This document shows, in pieces, positions 1-7,054 of a stretch of 11,483 nucleotides of DNA. Source of the stretch: an uncultured Chloroflexota bacterium (GTDB lineage: Bacteria > Chloroflexota > Limnocylindria > Limnocylindrales > CSP1-4); the NCBI GenBank assembly GCA_903924005.1, contig CAIXZV010000033.1, positions 1 through 11,483 of the forward strand, written 5' to 3'. The notes beneath the pieces are model-generated. The model saw nothing but the letters and a program-made list of their open reading frames with translations, was not told the origin of the DNA and ran no database searches. Both the position numbers and the translations under genes were made by a program. Every line of letters starts with the position of its first letter. Position 1 is the stretch's first letter.

Positions 1-168
1 CAAAATGCCGACGAACCGCCGTCTTTGAGCCCTGATTCGGTCGAATCGATCGGTGGCACCGATCAGGCGGGGCTCGGCCACGCGAAATCGATCGGTGGCA
101 CCGATCACCGCGGGCCAATCATCGGATCCGACTCGGTCAGGCGGACGGCCTCGCGAAGCCCCCGGTAA
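1..168 (+). CDS. Possible 3' end of an upstream gene (uncertain)
   Basis: Reading from base 1, this frame stays open for 55 codons to a TAA at 166-168. The translation is polar and rich in Ser, Asp, Gly and Pro, with the hexapeptide SIGGTD occurring twice, 14 residues apart, because a 22-bp DNA repeat lies here in register with the codons. That could be the disordered, repeated tail of a protein that starts outside the window. It could equally be chance: the other two forward frames close early (stops at 26-28 and 33-35) and the repeats look like palindromic DNA sites. I recognise no domain. If real, it would end 73 bp before the DUF2461 gene on the same strand. Confidence 0.2.
   Translation, partial: QNADEPPSLSPDSVESIGGTDQAGLGHAKSIGGTDHRGPIIGSDSVRRTASRSPR
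44..107. repeat. Twin 22-bp direct repeats, each holding a 17-bp palindrome
   Basis: An identical 22-bp sequence occurs at 44-65 and 86-107, with a start-to-start distance of 42 bp, about four turns of B-DNA. Each copy contains GATCGGTG-G-CACCGATC (48-64 and 90-106), 8-bp perfect arms around one central base. This is the form expected for paired operators of a dimeric regulator, placed 135-200 bp before the DUF2461 start. A smaller perfect palindrome, TCGGATCCGA, follows at 122-131. The alternatives are an extragenic repeat family or a coding repeat of an upstream gene, since 42 is also a multiple of three. Confidence 0.6.
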
Positions 169-241
169 GTCGCCGATAAGCGGGCTCGCGCATCATGTAG
201 GTCAACGCATCGAGTGCAGTCCGCCCAGGGAGGTTCAACCC

Positions 242-916
242 GTGTCCCAACCCGCGCCGTTTGAGGGATTTCGCCCGGAGGCCATTGCGTTCCTCGCGGA
301 TCTCGCCTCCAACAATGACCGTGCGTGGTTCACGCCGCGCAAGGCTGCGTACGAGGAGCTGGTGAAGCATCCGCTGGAGGCACTGTGCGTCGCCCTGGCG
401 GAGCGGTTTGCTGCCCGAGGACTCCCCCTGACCGCGGATCCGGCCCACTCGCCGTTTCGGATCTACCGGGATGTGCGGTTCTCAAAGGACAAGTCGCCCT
501 ACAAGCCGTATGCAAGCGCCCAGTTCCCGATGACCGGCGGCGGCCCGGGCGCCTACGTCCACATTGAGCCCGGGGAGATCTTTGCGGGGGGCGGGCTGTG
601 GCGCCCGGACCCGCCGGTGTTGGCCCGCTGGCGCCAACTGGTGGCGTCGGACCCGGCAAAAGCGCGAGCGGCGGTAGAAGATCCGGGCTTTGTCGCGGCG
701 TACGGGGAGGTCTATGGGGACCGTCTTGTCCGAGTTCCTGCGGGGTACCCAAAGGACAGTCCAGATGCGGATCTGCTGACGCTCAAGGAGGTGATCTTCC
801 GTCGTCGGCTGGCCGATGCAGACGTCACCTCGGCGGGCTTGCCGGATCTCCTCGCAGACAGCTACGCGGCGGCTATGCCGGTCTTCGGGCTGCTCGCGGA
901 GATTGCCACAGGCTAA
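242..916 (+). CDS. DUF2461 family protein
   Basis: A 224-residue cytoplasmic protein of the DUF2461 (TIGR02453) family, whose biochemical role is not established. Family marks seen: an N-terminal segment with NNDRAWF at residues 24-30, the central RIYRDVRFSKDKSPYK block at 73-88, AGGGLW at 115-120, and a C-terminal VPAGYPKDSP...LLTLK stretch at about 165-182. The GTG at 242 is chosen because AGGGAGG lies at 227-233, 8 nt upstream, and because family similarity starts a few residues later (PFEGF). The open frame runs further upstream to a GTG at 53, but that extra part is low-complexity and overlaps the palindromic repeats. The length is normal for the family. The stop TAA (914-916) overlaps the stop of the convergent AI-2E gene. 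Two TTT codons before C (the FR pairs at residues 10 and 72) break the Phe codon rule otherwise followed in the window. Confidence 0.9.
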   Translation: MSQPAPFEGFRPEAIAFLADLASNNDRAWFTPRKAAYEELVKHPLEALCVALAERFAARGLPLTADPAHSPFRIYRDVRFSKDKSPYKPYASAQFPMTGGGPGAYVHIEPGEIFAGGGLWRPDPPVLARWRQLVASDPAKARAAVEDPGFVAAYGEVYGDRLVRVPAGYPKDSPDADLLTLKEVIFRRRLADADVTSAGLPDLLADSYAAAMPVFGLLAEIATG

Positions 917-1998
917 GCGTCAGTTTGGACAGGTTCGGTCGGCATGGGCGTCTCGTGGCGCATGAGGAGCGCCAGACCCGCAGTGGCCGGCTCGGCCTCA
1001 AGGATCGCCACCAGCCCAACCGTGAGCGGCACGGCCAGCAGCGCGCCAGCAGCGCCCAGGATCCACGCCCACGCAACAATCGAGAGCAGGACCACCAGGG
1101 ACGAGAGGTTGAGTTCTGAGCCCATCATGCGCGGCTGCAGCAGGTAGTCCTGCGCCAGGTTGATCACCGTGAAGCCCACCACGACGGCCGCCGCGGAGGC
1201 CGGACCGGCATCAAGGAGCGCAAGGATTGCGGGCGGCACCAGCGCGATGATCGTGCCGATGTTGGGAATGAAGCTCGCCGCAAACACGAGGAATGCCCAA
1301 AGCGCCGCGAGGCGGATGCCAAGAACCAGCAGGAGGAGGAACACAAGGACGGCCGCAAAGAGCCCCAGCTGCGCCCGGACCACGAGGTAGCGCCGGAGGT
1401 CCGAGCCAAACCGCTCTACGCCTGCCAGCAGCGCGTGGCGCTCGCCAAACGCCGCTTCTGCCCGCTGGCGCAGGGATGCTGCGCCGGACAGCGCGTATAC
1501 CAGCGTCAGCGCTGCGATCAGCAGGGAGCCAGTCGCCCGCGACACAGAGCCTGCGGCAGACTTGGCAAGGTCCGCGATGGCGGACGACGAGAGCATGTCC
1601 CCGATGGACCCGCCGCCAACCACGATGCCGAAGCCCGCGAGCGCCGTGCGGATGTCTGTCCACACGCTCTGCATACGTGTGGCATAGCCCGGCGCCAGAT
1701 CCACGAGGTCCGCGAGGGAGAACGCAATCACGAGGACCGCGACGACAACCGCCGCCAGCACAACGCCGATGACCACGCCCAGCGCCGCTGATCGGCCCAG
1801 CCCGCGGCGGACAAGGCGCTCCAGCAGCGGCGACGCGCCGAGGGCAAGGAACAGCCCAAACAGGATCGGGACGACGAGCGACGCGATCTCGCGCAGCGTC
1901 AGCACCAGCAGCAGGGCAAGGACCACGGCGCTGAGCGCCCGAAGGGGGTCGCGTCGGCCGGCGGGATCGGATGTTGTGCTCGCCGTTGTGCTCGCCAT
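913..1998 (-). CDS. AI-2E family transporter (PerM/YdiK-like permease)
   Basis: A 361-residue polytopic inner-membrane protein of the AI-2E transporter family (PF01594). Members include the quorum-signal exporter TqsA and Na+/H+ antiporters, so the substrate here cannot be assigned. Hydrophobic segments lie at about residues 20-56, 71-95, 155-172, 210-255 and 266-335. The soluble loop between the third and fourth segments (about 96-154) is typical. The conserved SFIPNIGTIIALVPP block is at 242-256 and the NLAQDYLLQPRMMG block at 280-293, followed by the GAAGALLAVPLT end motif near 315-326. The start at 1998 (ATG) is chosen because AAGGAGG sits 6 nt upstream. A longer reading to 2106 would add 36 Arg-rich residues and run into the divergent DUF554 promoter region. 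It is convergent with DUF2461 (overlapping stops) and divergent from DUF554. Confidence 0.93.
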   Translation of the reverse strand: MASTTASTTSDPAGRRDPLRALSAVVLALLLVLTLREIASLVVPILFGLFLALGASPLLERLVRRGLGRSAALGVVIGVVLAAVVVAVLVIAFSLADLVDLAPGYATRMQSVWTDIRTALAGFGIVVGGGSIGDMLSSSAIADLAKSAAGSVSRATGSLLIAALTLVYALSGAASLRQRAEAAFGERHALLAGVERFGSDLRRYLVVRAQLGLFAAVLVFLLLLVLGIRLAALWAFLVFAASFIPNIGTIIALVPPAILALLDAGPASAAAVVVGFTVINLAQDYLLQPRMMGSELNLSSLVVLLSIVAWAWILGAAGALLAVPLTVGLVAILEAEPATAGLALLMRHETPMPTEPVQTDA

Positions 1999-2029
1999 GG
2001 CACCCCTCCTTCGGCAGATCGTTGCTGCA

Positions 2030-2091
2030 AGCCTACCCCGGGCCCAACACGCGCGAGGGTGACGCATGGGGCGGCGGATCAGCCGTACCCT
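2030..2091. promoter_or_regulatory. Divergent promoter region between AI-2E and DUF554 genes
   Basis: The 119-bp divergent spacer holds a -10-like hexamer for each direction. On the minus strand TAGGCT reads from 2035 down to 2030, about 32 nt before the AI-2E ATG. On the plus strand TACCCT is at 2086-2091, about 26 nt before the DUF554 ATG. Each would give a 20-25 nt leader holding the Shine-Dalgarno (AAGGAGG and AAAGGA respectively). I see no convincing -35 box for either. Confidence 0.35.
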
Positions 2092-2117
2092 GTGGCCTCC
2101 GCGCACGAAAGGACGCC

Positions 2118-2879
2118 ATGCCCGGCCTCGGCACCCTCATCAACGTCGTCACGATCCTTGTCGGCTCCACGCTGGGCGTGTTCTTTGGCCATCGCCTGCC
2201 CGAGCGGACCACCCGCACCGTCACCGACGGGCTTGGTCTGGTGACGCTGGTCATCGCTGGCCTCAACGTCGTCTCCGTCAACGACCCTGACTTCCGCGCC
2301 GCCGTCGGCGGCAGCGCTGCACTCCTGGTGGTGCTGGGCGCTGTCCTCCTTGGCGGGATTGCGGGATCACTCCTGCGCATCGAGGATCGGCTTGAGGCGA
2401 TGGGCGGCTGGCTCCAGGCGAAGCTGGCCGGCGGCCGGGACGGTGAGGGCGGTGAGGGTAACGCCGCCAAGGCCCGATTTGTCGAGGGCTTCATGGACGC
2501 GTCGCTTGTGTTTGCCATCGGGCCGCTGGCCATCCTGGGCTCGCTATCCGATGGACTTGGGCGCGGTATCGACCAGCTTGTGCTCAAATCCACGCTCGAC
2601 GGGTTTGCATCGCTTGCGTTTGCAGCGTCTCTGGGCTGGGGCGTGGCGGCGTCGGCGATTTCCGTCCTTGTCTGGCAGGGCCTCTGGACCCTGGCGGCCG
2701 TCCTGCTGGGCTCGCTGCTGCCGGCGGCGCTCATTGCGTCGATCACGGCGACCGGCGGGATCCTGCTGATGGGCGTCAGCCTCCGCCTGCTGCAGATCCG
2801 CCAGGTGCCAGTGGGCGACCTGTTGCCCGCGCTGCTGTTTGCGCCCCTGCTGACCCTGCTGGTCCAGGCGATCGTCTAG
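2118..2879 (+). CDS. DUF554 family membrane protein (YqgA-like)
   Basis: A 253-residue inner-membrane protein of the DUF554 family (YqgA in E. coli), of unknown function; transport has been suggested for the family but not shown. Family marks: the N-terminal GLGTLINVVTILVGSTLG segment, the highly conserved FVEGFMDASLVFAIGPLAIL block at residues 121-140 running into GSLSDG, KSTLDGFASLAFAASLGWGV at 157-176, and TGGILLMGVSLRLLQI at 212-227. Hydrophobic segments cover most of the chain apart from a Gly/Asp/Glu-rich loop at about 102-118, which is shorter on charge in many relatives. The ATG at 2118 follows AAAGGA at 2108-2113, and the conserved N-terminus begins at once, so the longer upstream frame is rejected. 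Its own promoter probably lies in the divergent spacer. A hairpin follows the stop. Confidence 0.93.
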   Translation: MPGLGTLINVVTILVGSTLGVFFGHRLPERTTRTVTDGLGLVTLVIAGLNVVSVNDPDFRAAVGGSAALLVVLGAVLLGGIAGSLLRIEDRLEAMGGWLQAKLAGGRDGEGGEGNAAKARFVEGFMDASLVFAIGPLAILGSLSDGLGRGIDQLVLKSTLDGFASLAFAASLGWGVAASAISVLVWQGLWTLAAVLLGSLLPAALIASITATGGILLMGVSLRLLQIRQVPVGDLLPALLFAPLLTLLVQAIV

Positions 2880-2882
2880 GCT

Positions 2883-2924
2883 GTCGGGCGGAGCCCCGGC
2901 TTTCGGCCACCCGTCCGACGGGTG
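2883..2924. terminator. Overlapping hairpins after DUF554 stop
   Basis: Four bases after the TAG, GTCGGGCGG (2883-2891) can pair with CCGTCCGAC (2911-2919), nine pairs with one G-U. Alternatively CACCCGTC (2908-2915) pairs with GACGGGTG (2917-2924), an 8-bp palindrome with one central base. Either could stop transcription, but there is no T-run, so an intrinsic terminator is only suspected. The second palindrome also shares the GACGGGTG element that recurs in this spacer, so an operator role is possible. Confidence 0.4.
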
Positions 2925-3063
2925 AACGGTTGCACGCTGCGACGTTTCGCCCCCCTGGTGCACGGCTTGTTGCGCAGGGATGCCCCGCCACGTGACAAAC
3001 CGCGCGCCCGACGGGTGGAACGTTCCGGGACGGGACCGTTCACCCTCCAGACGGGTGAATGTT
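2917..3063. repeat. GACGGGTG(G)AA repeat family (three direct, one inverted)
   Basis: The element GACGGGTGAACGGT (2917-2930) recurs as GACGGGTGGAACGT (3010-3023) and GACGGGTGAATGTT (3050-3063). An inverted copy, ACCGTTCACCC, is at 3035-3045. The inverted copy and the third direct copy form a short hairpin, TTCACCC (3039-3045) with GGGTGAA (3053-3059). The role is unknown: clustered operator sites or a decayed extragenic repeat both fit. Confidence 0.6.
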
Positions 3064-3070
3064 GCTGAGT

Positions 3071-3153
3071 CCCCTGCGGGCGCGGCCACCGCCCCCTGCG
3101 GGCGCGGCCACCGCCCCACGCGGGCGGCCACCGCCCCGGCGGGCGGCCACCGC
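3071..3153. repeat. GC-rich tandem repeat array, four units
   Basis: Four head-to-tail units end in GGCGGCCACCGC or GCGCGGCCACCGC: 3071-3092 and 3093-3114 are identical 22-mers, 3115-3134 is a 20-nt variant, and 3135-3153 is a 19-nt variant. A partial fifth unit (CCCGG) begins at 3154. The variation in unit length is not a multiple of three, which speaks against coding. The array ends 31 bp before the aminotransferase start, where a promoter would be expected, so unit number could affect transcription. Replication slippage is the likely origin. Confidence 0.8.
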
Positions 3154-3172
3154 CCCGGAACGGACCCTCGGG

Positions 3173-3178
3173 CATGAT
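3173..3178 (+). promoter_or_regulatory. Possible -10 of a leaderless aminotransferase mRNA
   Basis: CATGAT lies exactly 6 nt before the ATG at 3185, and no Shine-Dalgarno is visible. It differs from TANNNT only in the first base. The spacing equals that of the three better examples in the window (GNAT, DsbA and MerR genes). Confidence 0.3.
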
Positions 3179-3184
3179 GGCGCG

Positions 3185-4309
3185 ATGCGTATCCGCGACT
3201 TTGGCGTTGAGATCTGGATGAACCGGTGGGAGGACCACTGCCGGTACAACCTTGCCGAGACCTGCGTTGACTCGGTGACGGTAGCGGAGCTCCTTGCCCT
3301 GGCCGGGCTTGATGCTGAGGCCTTTGCCGCCAGCCTGCTGCCGATGCGCCTCACGTATGGCGCCATCGAGGGCAGCCCCCGCCTCCGGGCCGCCATCGCC
3401 GCGCTGTATGAGCGCGCCGCGGCCAGCGACATCTTGGTCACGCACGGCGCCATCGGCGCCAACCACCTCGCCTACCAGGCGGTGGTGGAGCCTGGCGACA
3501 TCGTCGTCAGCATCGTTCCCACGTACCAGCAGCACACGTCCATTCCCGAGAGCCTGGGTGCGCGCGTGCGGCCGCTGCATTTGCGCGAGATGAACGGCTG
3601 GCTGCCAGACCTCGACGAGCTGCGTGAGCTGGCCGTCGGCGCCAAGGTGATCGCGCTGGTCAACCCAAACAACCCCACGGGCTCGCTGCTTGACGGTGCG
3701 ACGCTTGACGCCATCGCGGCGATTGCGCGCGAGCAGGGCGCCTGGGTGATTGCGGACGAGGTGTACCGCGGGCTGGACCAGGACGGCGCTGGGACAAGCC
3801 CGTCGATGGCAGACCGTTACGAGCGGACGATCGCCGTGGGCAGCATGTCCAAGGCATTCTCGCTGGCCGGTCTGCGCCTGGGCTGGATCAACGCTCCGGC
3901 CGCCGTCCGCGAGGCGGCCAACCGCCACCGCGACTACTCCGTCATCAGCGTGGGCATGGTGGACGACCTGCTTGCGTCGATTGCCCTTGAGGCACACGAG
4001 GCGCTGCTGGCGCGAAACCGCGCGATCGTGCGTGGCAACCTTGAGACGCTGGACGCCTGGGTGGCGGCCGAGCCGCGCATCTCGTACGCGAAGCCCCGTT
4101 CGGGCACGATTGCGCTGCTCCGGCTTGACACCCCCATGACCTCGGAGGCGTTCTGCACGGGCCTCACGGAGACCGAAAGCGTGCTGTTCACGCCCGGCAG
4201 CGCGATGGACATGGAGGGCTACCTGCGCATCGGGTACGCCAACAGCCCGCAAGTCCTGCGTGACGGGCTTGCCCGGACGTCGGCCTATCTGGCGACACTT
4301 GGGCGCTGA
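3185..4309 (+). CDS. Class I/II PLP-dependent aminotransferase
   Basis: A 374-residue cytoplasmic fold-type I aminotransferase (PF00155 family) that uses pyridoxal phosphate. Visible active-site marks: NPNNPTG at residues 160-166 (Asn contacting the PLP ring), ADEVYRG at 190-196 (Asp191 to the pyridine nitrogen, Tyr194), the Schiff-base lysine K223 in SMSKAFSLAGLRLGW, Arg231 for the phosphate, and Arg348 in YLRIGYAN for the substrate carboxylate. The N-terminus (DFGVEIWMNRWE, then YNLAETCVDS at 21-30) resembles a subgroup often annotated simply as aminotransferase and related to capreomycidine synthase (VioD). The true substrate is unknown. The ATG at 3185 is chosen because similarity starts at once; the upstream frame is the tandem array. 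It appears monocistronic, with no biosynthetic neighbours. It converges on the choice-of-anchor L gene with only 12 bp between stops. Confidence 0.93.
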   Translation: MRIRDFGVEIWMNRWEDHCRYNLAETCVDSVTVAELLALAGLDAEAFAASLLPMRLTYGAIEGSPRLRAAIAALYERAAASDILVTHGAIGANHLAYQAVVEPGDIVVSIVPTYQQHTSIPESLGARVRPLHLREMNGWLPDLDELRELAVGAKVIALVNPNNPTGSLLDGATLDAIAAIAREQGAWVIADEVYRGLDQDGAGTSPSMADRYERTIAVGSMSKAFSLAGLRLGWINAPAAVREAANRHRDYSVISVGMVDDLLASIALEAHEALLARNRAIVRGNLETLDAWVAAEPRISYAKPRSGTIALLRLDTPMTSEAFCTGLTETESVLFTPGSAMDMEGYLRIGYANSPQVLRDGLARTSAYLATLGR

Positions 4310-4315
4310 GCGCCC
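4301..4315. terminator. Short hairpin with a stop codon as its loop
   Basis: GGGCGC (4301-4306), TGA (4307-4309) and GCGCCC (4310-4315) make a six-pair stem whose three-base loop is the aminotransferase stop codon. It lies in the 12-bp gap between two convergent genes and could serve both strands. There is no T-run on either side, so intrinsic termination is uncertain. Confidence 0.4.
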
Positions 4316-4321
4316 CAGCCG

Positions 4322-7054
4322 CTACTGCAGGACGGCGAACGCGTCCAGGTCCACCCGCGGCCGCCCGGCTGTGCCCAGCACGGTGATCTTCACCAGATGG
4401 CTGCCCGGGGTGAGCGCGGTCTGCCAGGCGACGTAGCGGTACTGCGTGGAGCCGGCCTTGGTGTCCAGGCTTGCCTTGACCACCACGCCGTCCACCCAGA
4501 TCTTCACCTTGCCGCGGCCGGCGCCACGCGTGATCACGAGGGCGATGCTCTTGGCCGTGACCTTGTAAGTTGCCGTGGCGCTCGTCGCCCGGGACCACTT
4601 CTCGGTGGCGCCGGAGTACTTGGCGCTGCTGGCCAGGGTCCACGTCTTGACGTACTTGATCAGGCTGCTGGACTGCTGCGTGAGGCGAGGCGTGAGCAGC
4701 GGCCCAACGGCCCATGCGGACGGGTTGCCCACCGCGTCAACCGCGCGGACCTTGAAGCAGACCTTGCCCGTGGAGGGCACCGTGGTGTTCCACGCCACCG
4801 AGGCAAGCCCGGACGGCACCGTCAGCGGCGCCCCGAACGCCGCGCAGGAGCCGGTGCTCCGGGCCACCTGGTAGTGGTGGAGCGCGGCGCCGCCCACGGC
4901 GTCACCGCTCCACGCAAGCGTGATCGGGATGGCTGTCCCCACGAGCGGTGTTCCCGTCCTGAGCGACGCATCCGGCGCCGCGGCCGTTGGCGTTCCGTCA
5001 AGGATTGAGAACAGCGCGGGCACAAACGCAAGCGAGTAGTCGGGTGTCGCCGTCAGGGTCCCCTGGTTGATGTTGTAGTCGCCAATCGCCTCGCCCGGGT
5101 CACGCCCGATGGCGCCCACGAGGGTATCGGCACCAACCAGCGTGCCTGTCAGCACGTACGTGAAGGCCGGGTCAGCCTGGCCGTACGTCTTGGACGCCGC
5201 GTCTGCGGTGGCGGTGAGGGCCCGCTTGGCCGTGCCCGCGGTCTCCGTGACCGTTGCCGCCACGCTGTAGCTGTCGTTGCCGGCCTGATCCACGCTGATG
5301 GAACAAGCGATGGTGCTGCTGGACATCGTGTAGTCAGCGCCGGCGTTGGTGCAGCCGCCTGTGGCGCCGTAGAGCAGCGCGTTGCCTGAGCCGCCACCGC
5401 TCGCGGCCACGGTGAACTGGTCACCGTAGTGCGAGGATGCGGGCGGGGGGACCGTCCAGGAGATGACCTGCTCGGTCTTGGTGACCCCGTCCGTCACGGC
5501 CAGGACGACGGCCGCCGCCGAGCTTGCGCCCGCGTTGTCGGTGGCGGTCACGCTGATGATGGGGTTGGCTGCCGACCCGTACGTGTGGCTGCCGCTGCAG
5601 GTCTGAGCGCCGCTGTCCCAGGTGAGGGCTCCAACGGAGCCGTCGCCCCAGTCGGCCGAACAGGTCACGGTGTCGGACGTGCCGGGATCGAGAACCGTGG
5701 TGGCGAGGTTCACCGTGGCGCCGATCGTCGCCCCGCTGCCCGCAGTGGGGGCATCGATGGTCACGCTGGGCGGCGCGTTGTGGACAAAGAAGTCCACGTC
5801 CTTGTCAAACTCGCTGCTGGCTCCCGCCCAGCCCTCAACCTTGGCGGCGTACTCGCCGTCCTGAGTGCAGATGGCGTGGACCACAGCGATGGCGCCGCCG
5901 GCGCCGACGGGCTGCTGCCCTGAGCCCTCCTGAATGGAACAGCTCCCCGCGGTGCCGTTGATGGGGGTGACGGTCCACGAGGTGGTTGTGGCGGCCGGGT
6001 ATGGCGCTGCCGACCAGCCAAGAGCCGAGGCATCCAGCGGGATGGCATCGCCTTCGTTGCCAGTGAACGGCGGCGGGGTGTTGCCGCTGCCCACACCGCT
6101 ACCGCCTGGCGGCGGCGGCGTTGTGGTGGACTGGCAGAGCGGGTCGCTCATGTCCACCAGCGTGTCGCCGTTGTCGTCCGTGCCGTTGTTGCAGGATTCG
6201 GGCGGGGTGGTGGAAAGGCTGGCGGACTTGATCATCACGATCGAGTCGAGGACCTGGTCGCTTGTGTCGGCGATGGCGAGCTTGATGTGGTTGGGCACAC
6301 CGGGGTTGACGGCTGCATGGCAGATCAACTCAACCGACAGGCCGTCTGACTCGATGTTGATGGGGTTGGCCGGCGGGCTTGCGAAGGAGTTGTCGCGGTA
6401 GCTGCCGGCATTCACGGTGCTGTTGATCGTGTCAATCGAGACGGGGCTGCCGCCGCCAACCGTCGCGCAGTTGGTGCCGTTGACATAGAAGGCAAACACG
6501 TCGTTGAACAGGTTCACCCACTCGAGATACTCGTCCGAGCCGAAGACGTAGGTGAAGTAGACCGTGCTGGCGTTGGGCGTGAAGTCAAACTCCAGCACCG
6601 AGGCGTCGTAGGTCATCGGGTTGACGGTTGCGGTGCTTGCGATGAGCGACGTGAGGTCGGCGTCGGAGGCGCCGGTCATCACGCCGGTGGTGCCCTCAGA
6701 CTTGTTTGGCCCGACGATGTCGGCGACGTTGCCGGTGGAGAGGACGACGCCGTGGTTGAACGAGACCACCGCGGGATCCAGCAGGTCAACCGTCCCGGCC
6801 TGTGCGTGGTCACCGGTGTAGGTGACGTTGCTGATCCCTGTGACGCCCGGGCCCATCAGGTCCGTGGCGAGCGCCGTGGCCGACATGCCGATGGCGTTGA
6901 GGTCCGTCGTGGTGATCCCGTTGCCAACCGTCGCCGTTGCGGCCTGGGCCGTGTGGGCCCCCGGCACGCCCAGGAGGCCAGCGGTCAGGAGGGCGACGAG
7001 CAGTCGCGCAGCGACGCCGCGCGCGGTGCGCGTGCGCACGGTTTGGCCAAACAC
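4322..7054 (-). CDS. Secreted multidomain protein with choice-of-anchor L domain
   Basis: A 910-residue exported protein, probably a cell-surface or extracellular adhesin-like structure. A basic, hydrophobic signal peptide covers residues 1-38 with likely cleavage after AQA. Domains in order: choice-of-anchor L (about 45-280, with the signature VFGSDEYLEWVN at 170-181); an acidic, Ca-binding-like motif between two cysteines (CNNGTDDNGDTLVDMSDPLC, 288-307); a Pro/Gly linker (to about 330); an Ig-like segment (331-425); a PKD-like domain (427-520, ADWGDGS at 467-473); another Ig-like repeat (527-606); an MBG-like domain (about 610-685, KTYGQADPAFTY); an FN3-like segment (690-790); and a C-terminal beta-sandwich, perhaps carbohydrate-binding (797-910, KIWVDG and SHLVKITV). 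The GTG at 7054 has GGAGG 10 nt upstream. No LPXTG, C-terminal helix or SLH domain is seen. Domain limits are by eye. Confidence 0.88.
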   Translation of the reverse strand: MFGQTVRTRTARGVAARLLVALLTAGLLGVPGAHTAQAATATVGNGITTTDLNAIGMSATALATDLMGPGVTGISNVTYTGDHAQAGTVDLLDPAVVSFNHGVVLSTGNVADIVGPNKSEGTTGVMTGASDADLTSLIASTATVNPMTYDASVLEFDFTPNASTVYFTYVFGSDEYLEWVNLFNDVFAFYVNGTNCATVGGGSPVSIDTINSTVNAGSYRDNSFASPPANPINIESDGLSVELICHAAVNPGVPNHIKLAIADTSDQVLDSIVMIKSASLSTTPPESCNNGTDDNGDTLVDMSDPLCQSTTTPPPPGGSGVGSGNTPPPFTGNEGDAIPLDASALGWSAAPYPAATTTSWTVTPINGTAGSCSIQEGSGQQPVGAGGAIAVVHAICTQDGEYAAKVEGWAGASSEFDKDVDFFVHNAPPSVTIDAPTAGSGATIGATVNLATTVLDPGTSDTVTCSADWGDGSVGALTWDSGAQTCSGSHTYGSAANPIISVTATDNAGASSAAAVVLAVTDGVTKTEQVISWTVPPPASSHYGDQFTVAASGGGSGNALLYGATGGCTNAGADYTMSSSTIACSISVDQAGNDSYSVAATVTETAGTAKRALTATADAASKTYGQADPAFTYVLTGTLVGADTLVGAIGRDPGEAIGDYNINQGTLTATPDYSLAFVPALFSILDGTPTAAAPDASLRTGTPLVGTAIPITLAWSGDAVGGAALHHYQVARSTGSCAAFGAPLTVPSGLASVAWNTTVPSTGKVCFKVRAVDAVGNPSAWAVGPLLTPRLTQQSSSLIKYVKTWTLASSAKYSGATEKWSRATSATATYKVTAKSIALVITRGAGRGKVKIWVDGVVVKASLDTKAGSTQYRYVAWQTALTPGSHLVKITVLGTAGRPRVDLDAFAVLQ

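Noticed and set aside
53..241. N-terminal extension of the DUF2461 gene to GTG 53
   Set aside because: The extra 63 residues are low-complexity and cover the palindromic repeats. The GTG at 242 has AGGGAGG at ideal distance and matches the family start.
913..2879. Quorum-sensing locus built around the AI-2E gene
   Set aside because: The family name is historical; no luxS, lsr or regulator gene is in view and many members export other substrates or ions.
3071..3153. CRISPR-like array
   Set aside because: Units are 19-22 bp, directly abutting, with no spacers between them; it is a simple tandem repeat, and no cas gene is nearby.
2876..4252. A 458-codon open frame antisense to the aminotransferase
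   Set aside because: The product is low-complexity, rich in Arg, His and Gly, with no family resemblance; it mirrors a gene with full PLP motifs. GC-rich codon structure keeps this frame open.
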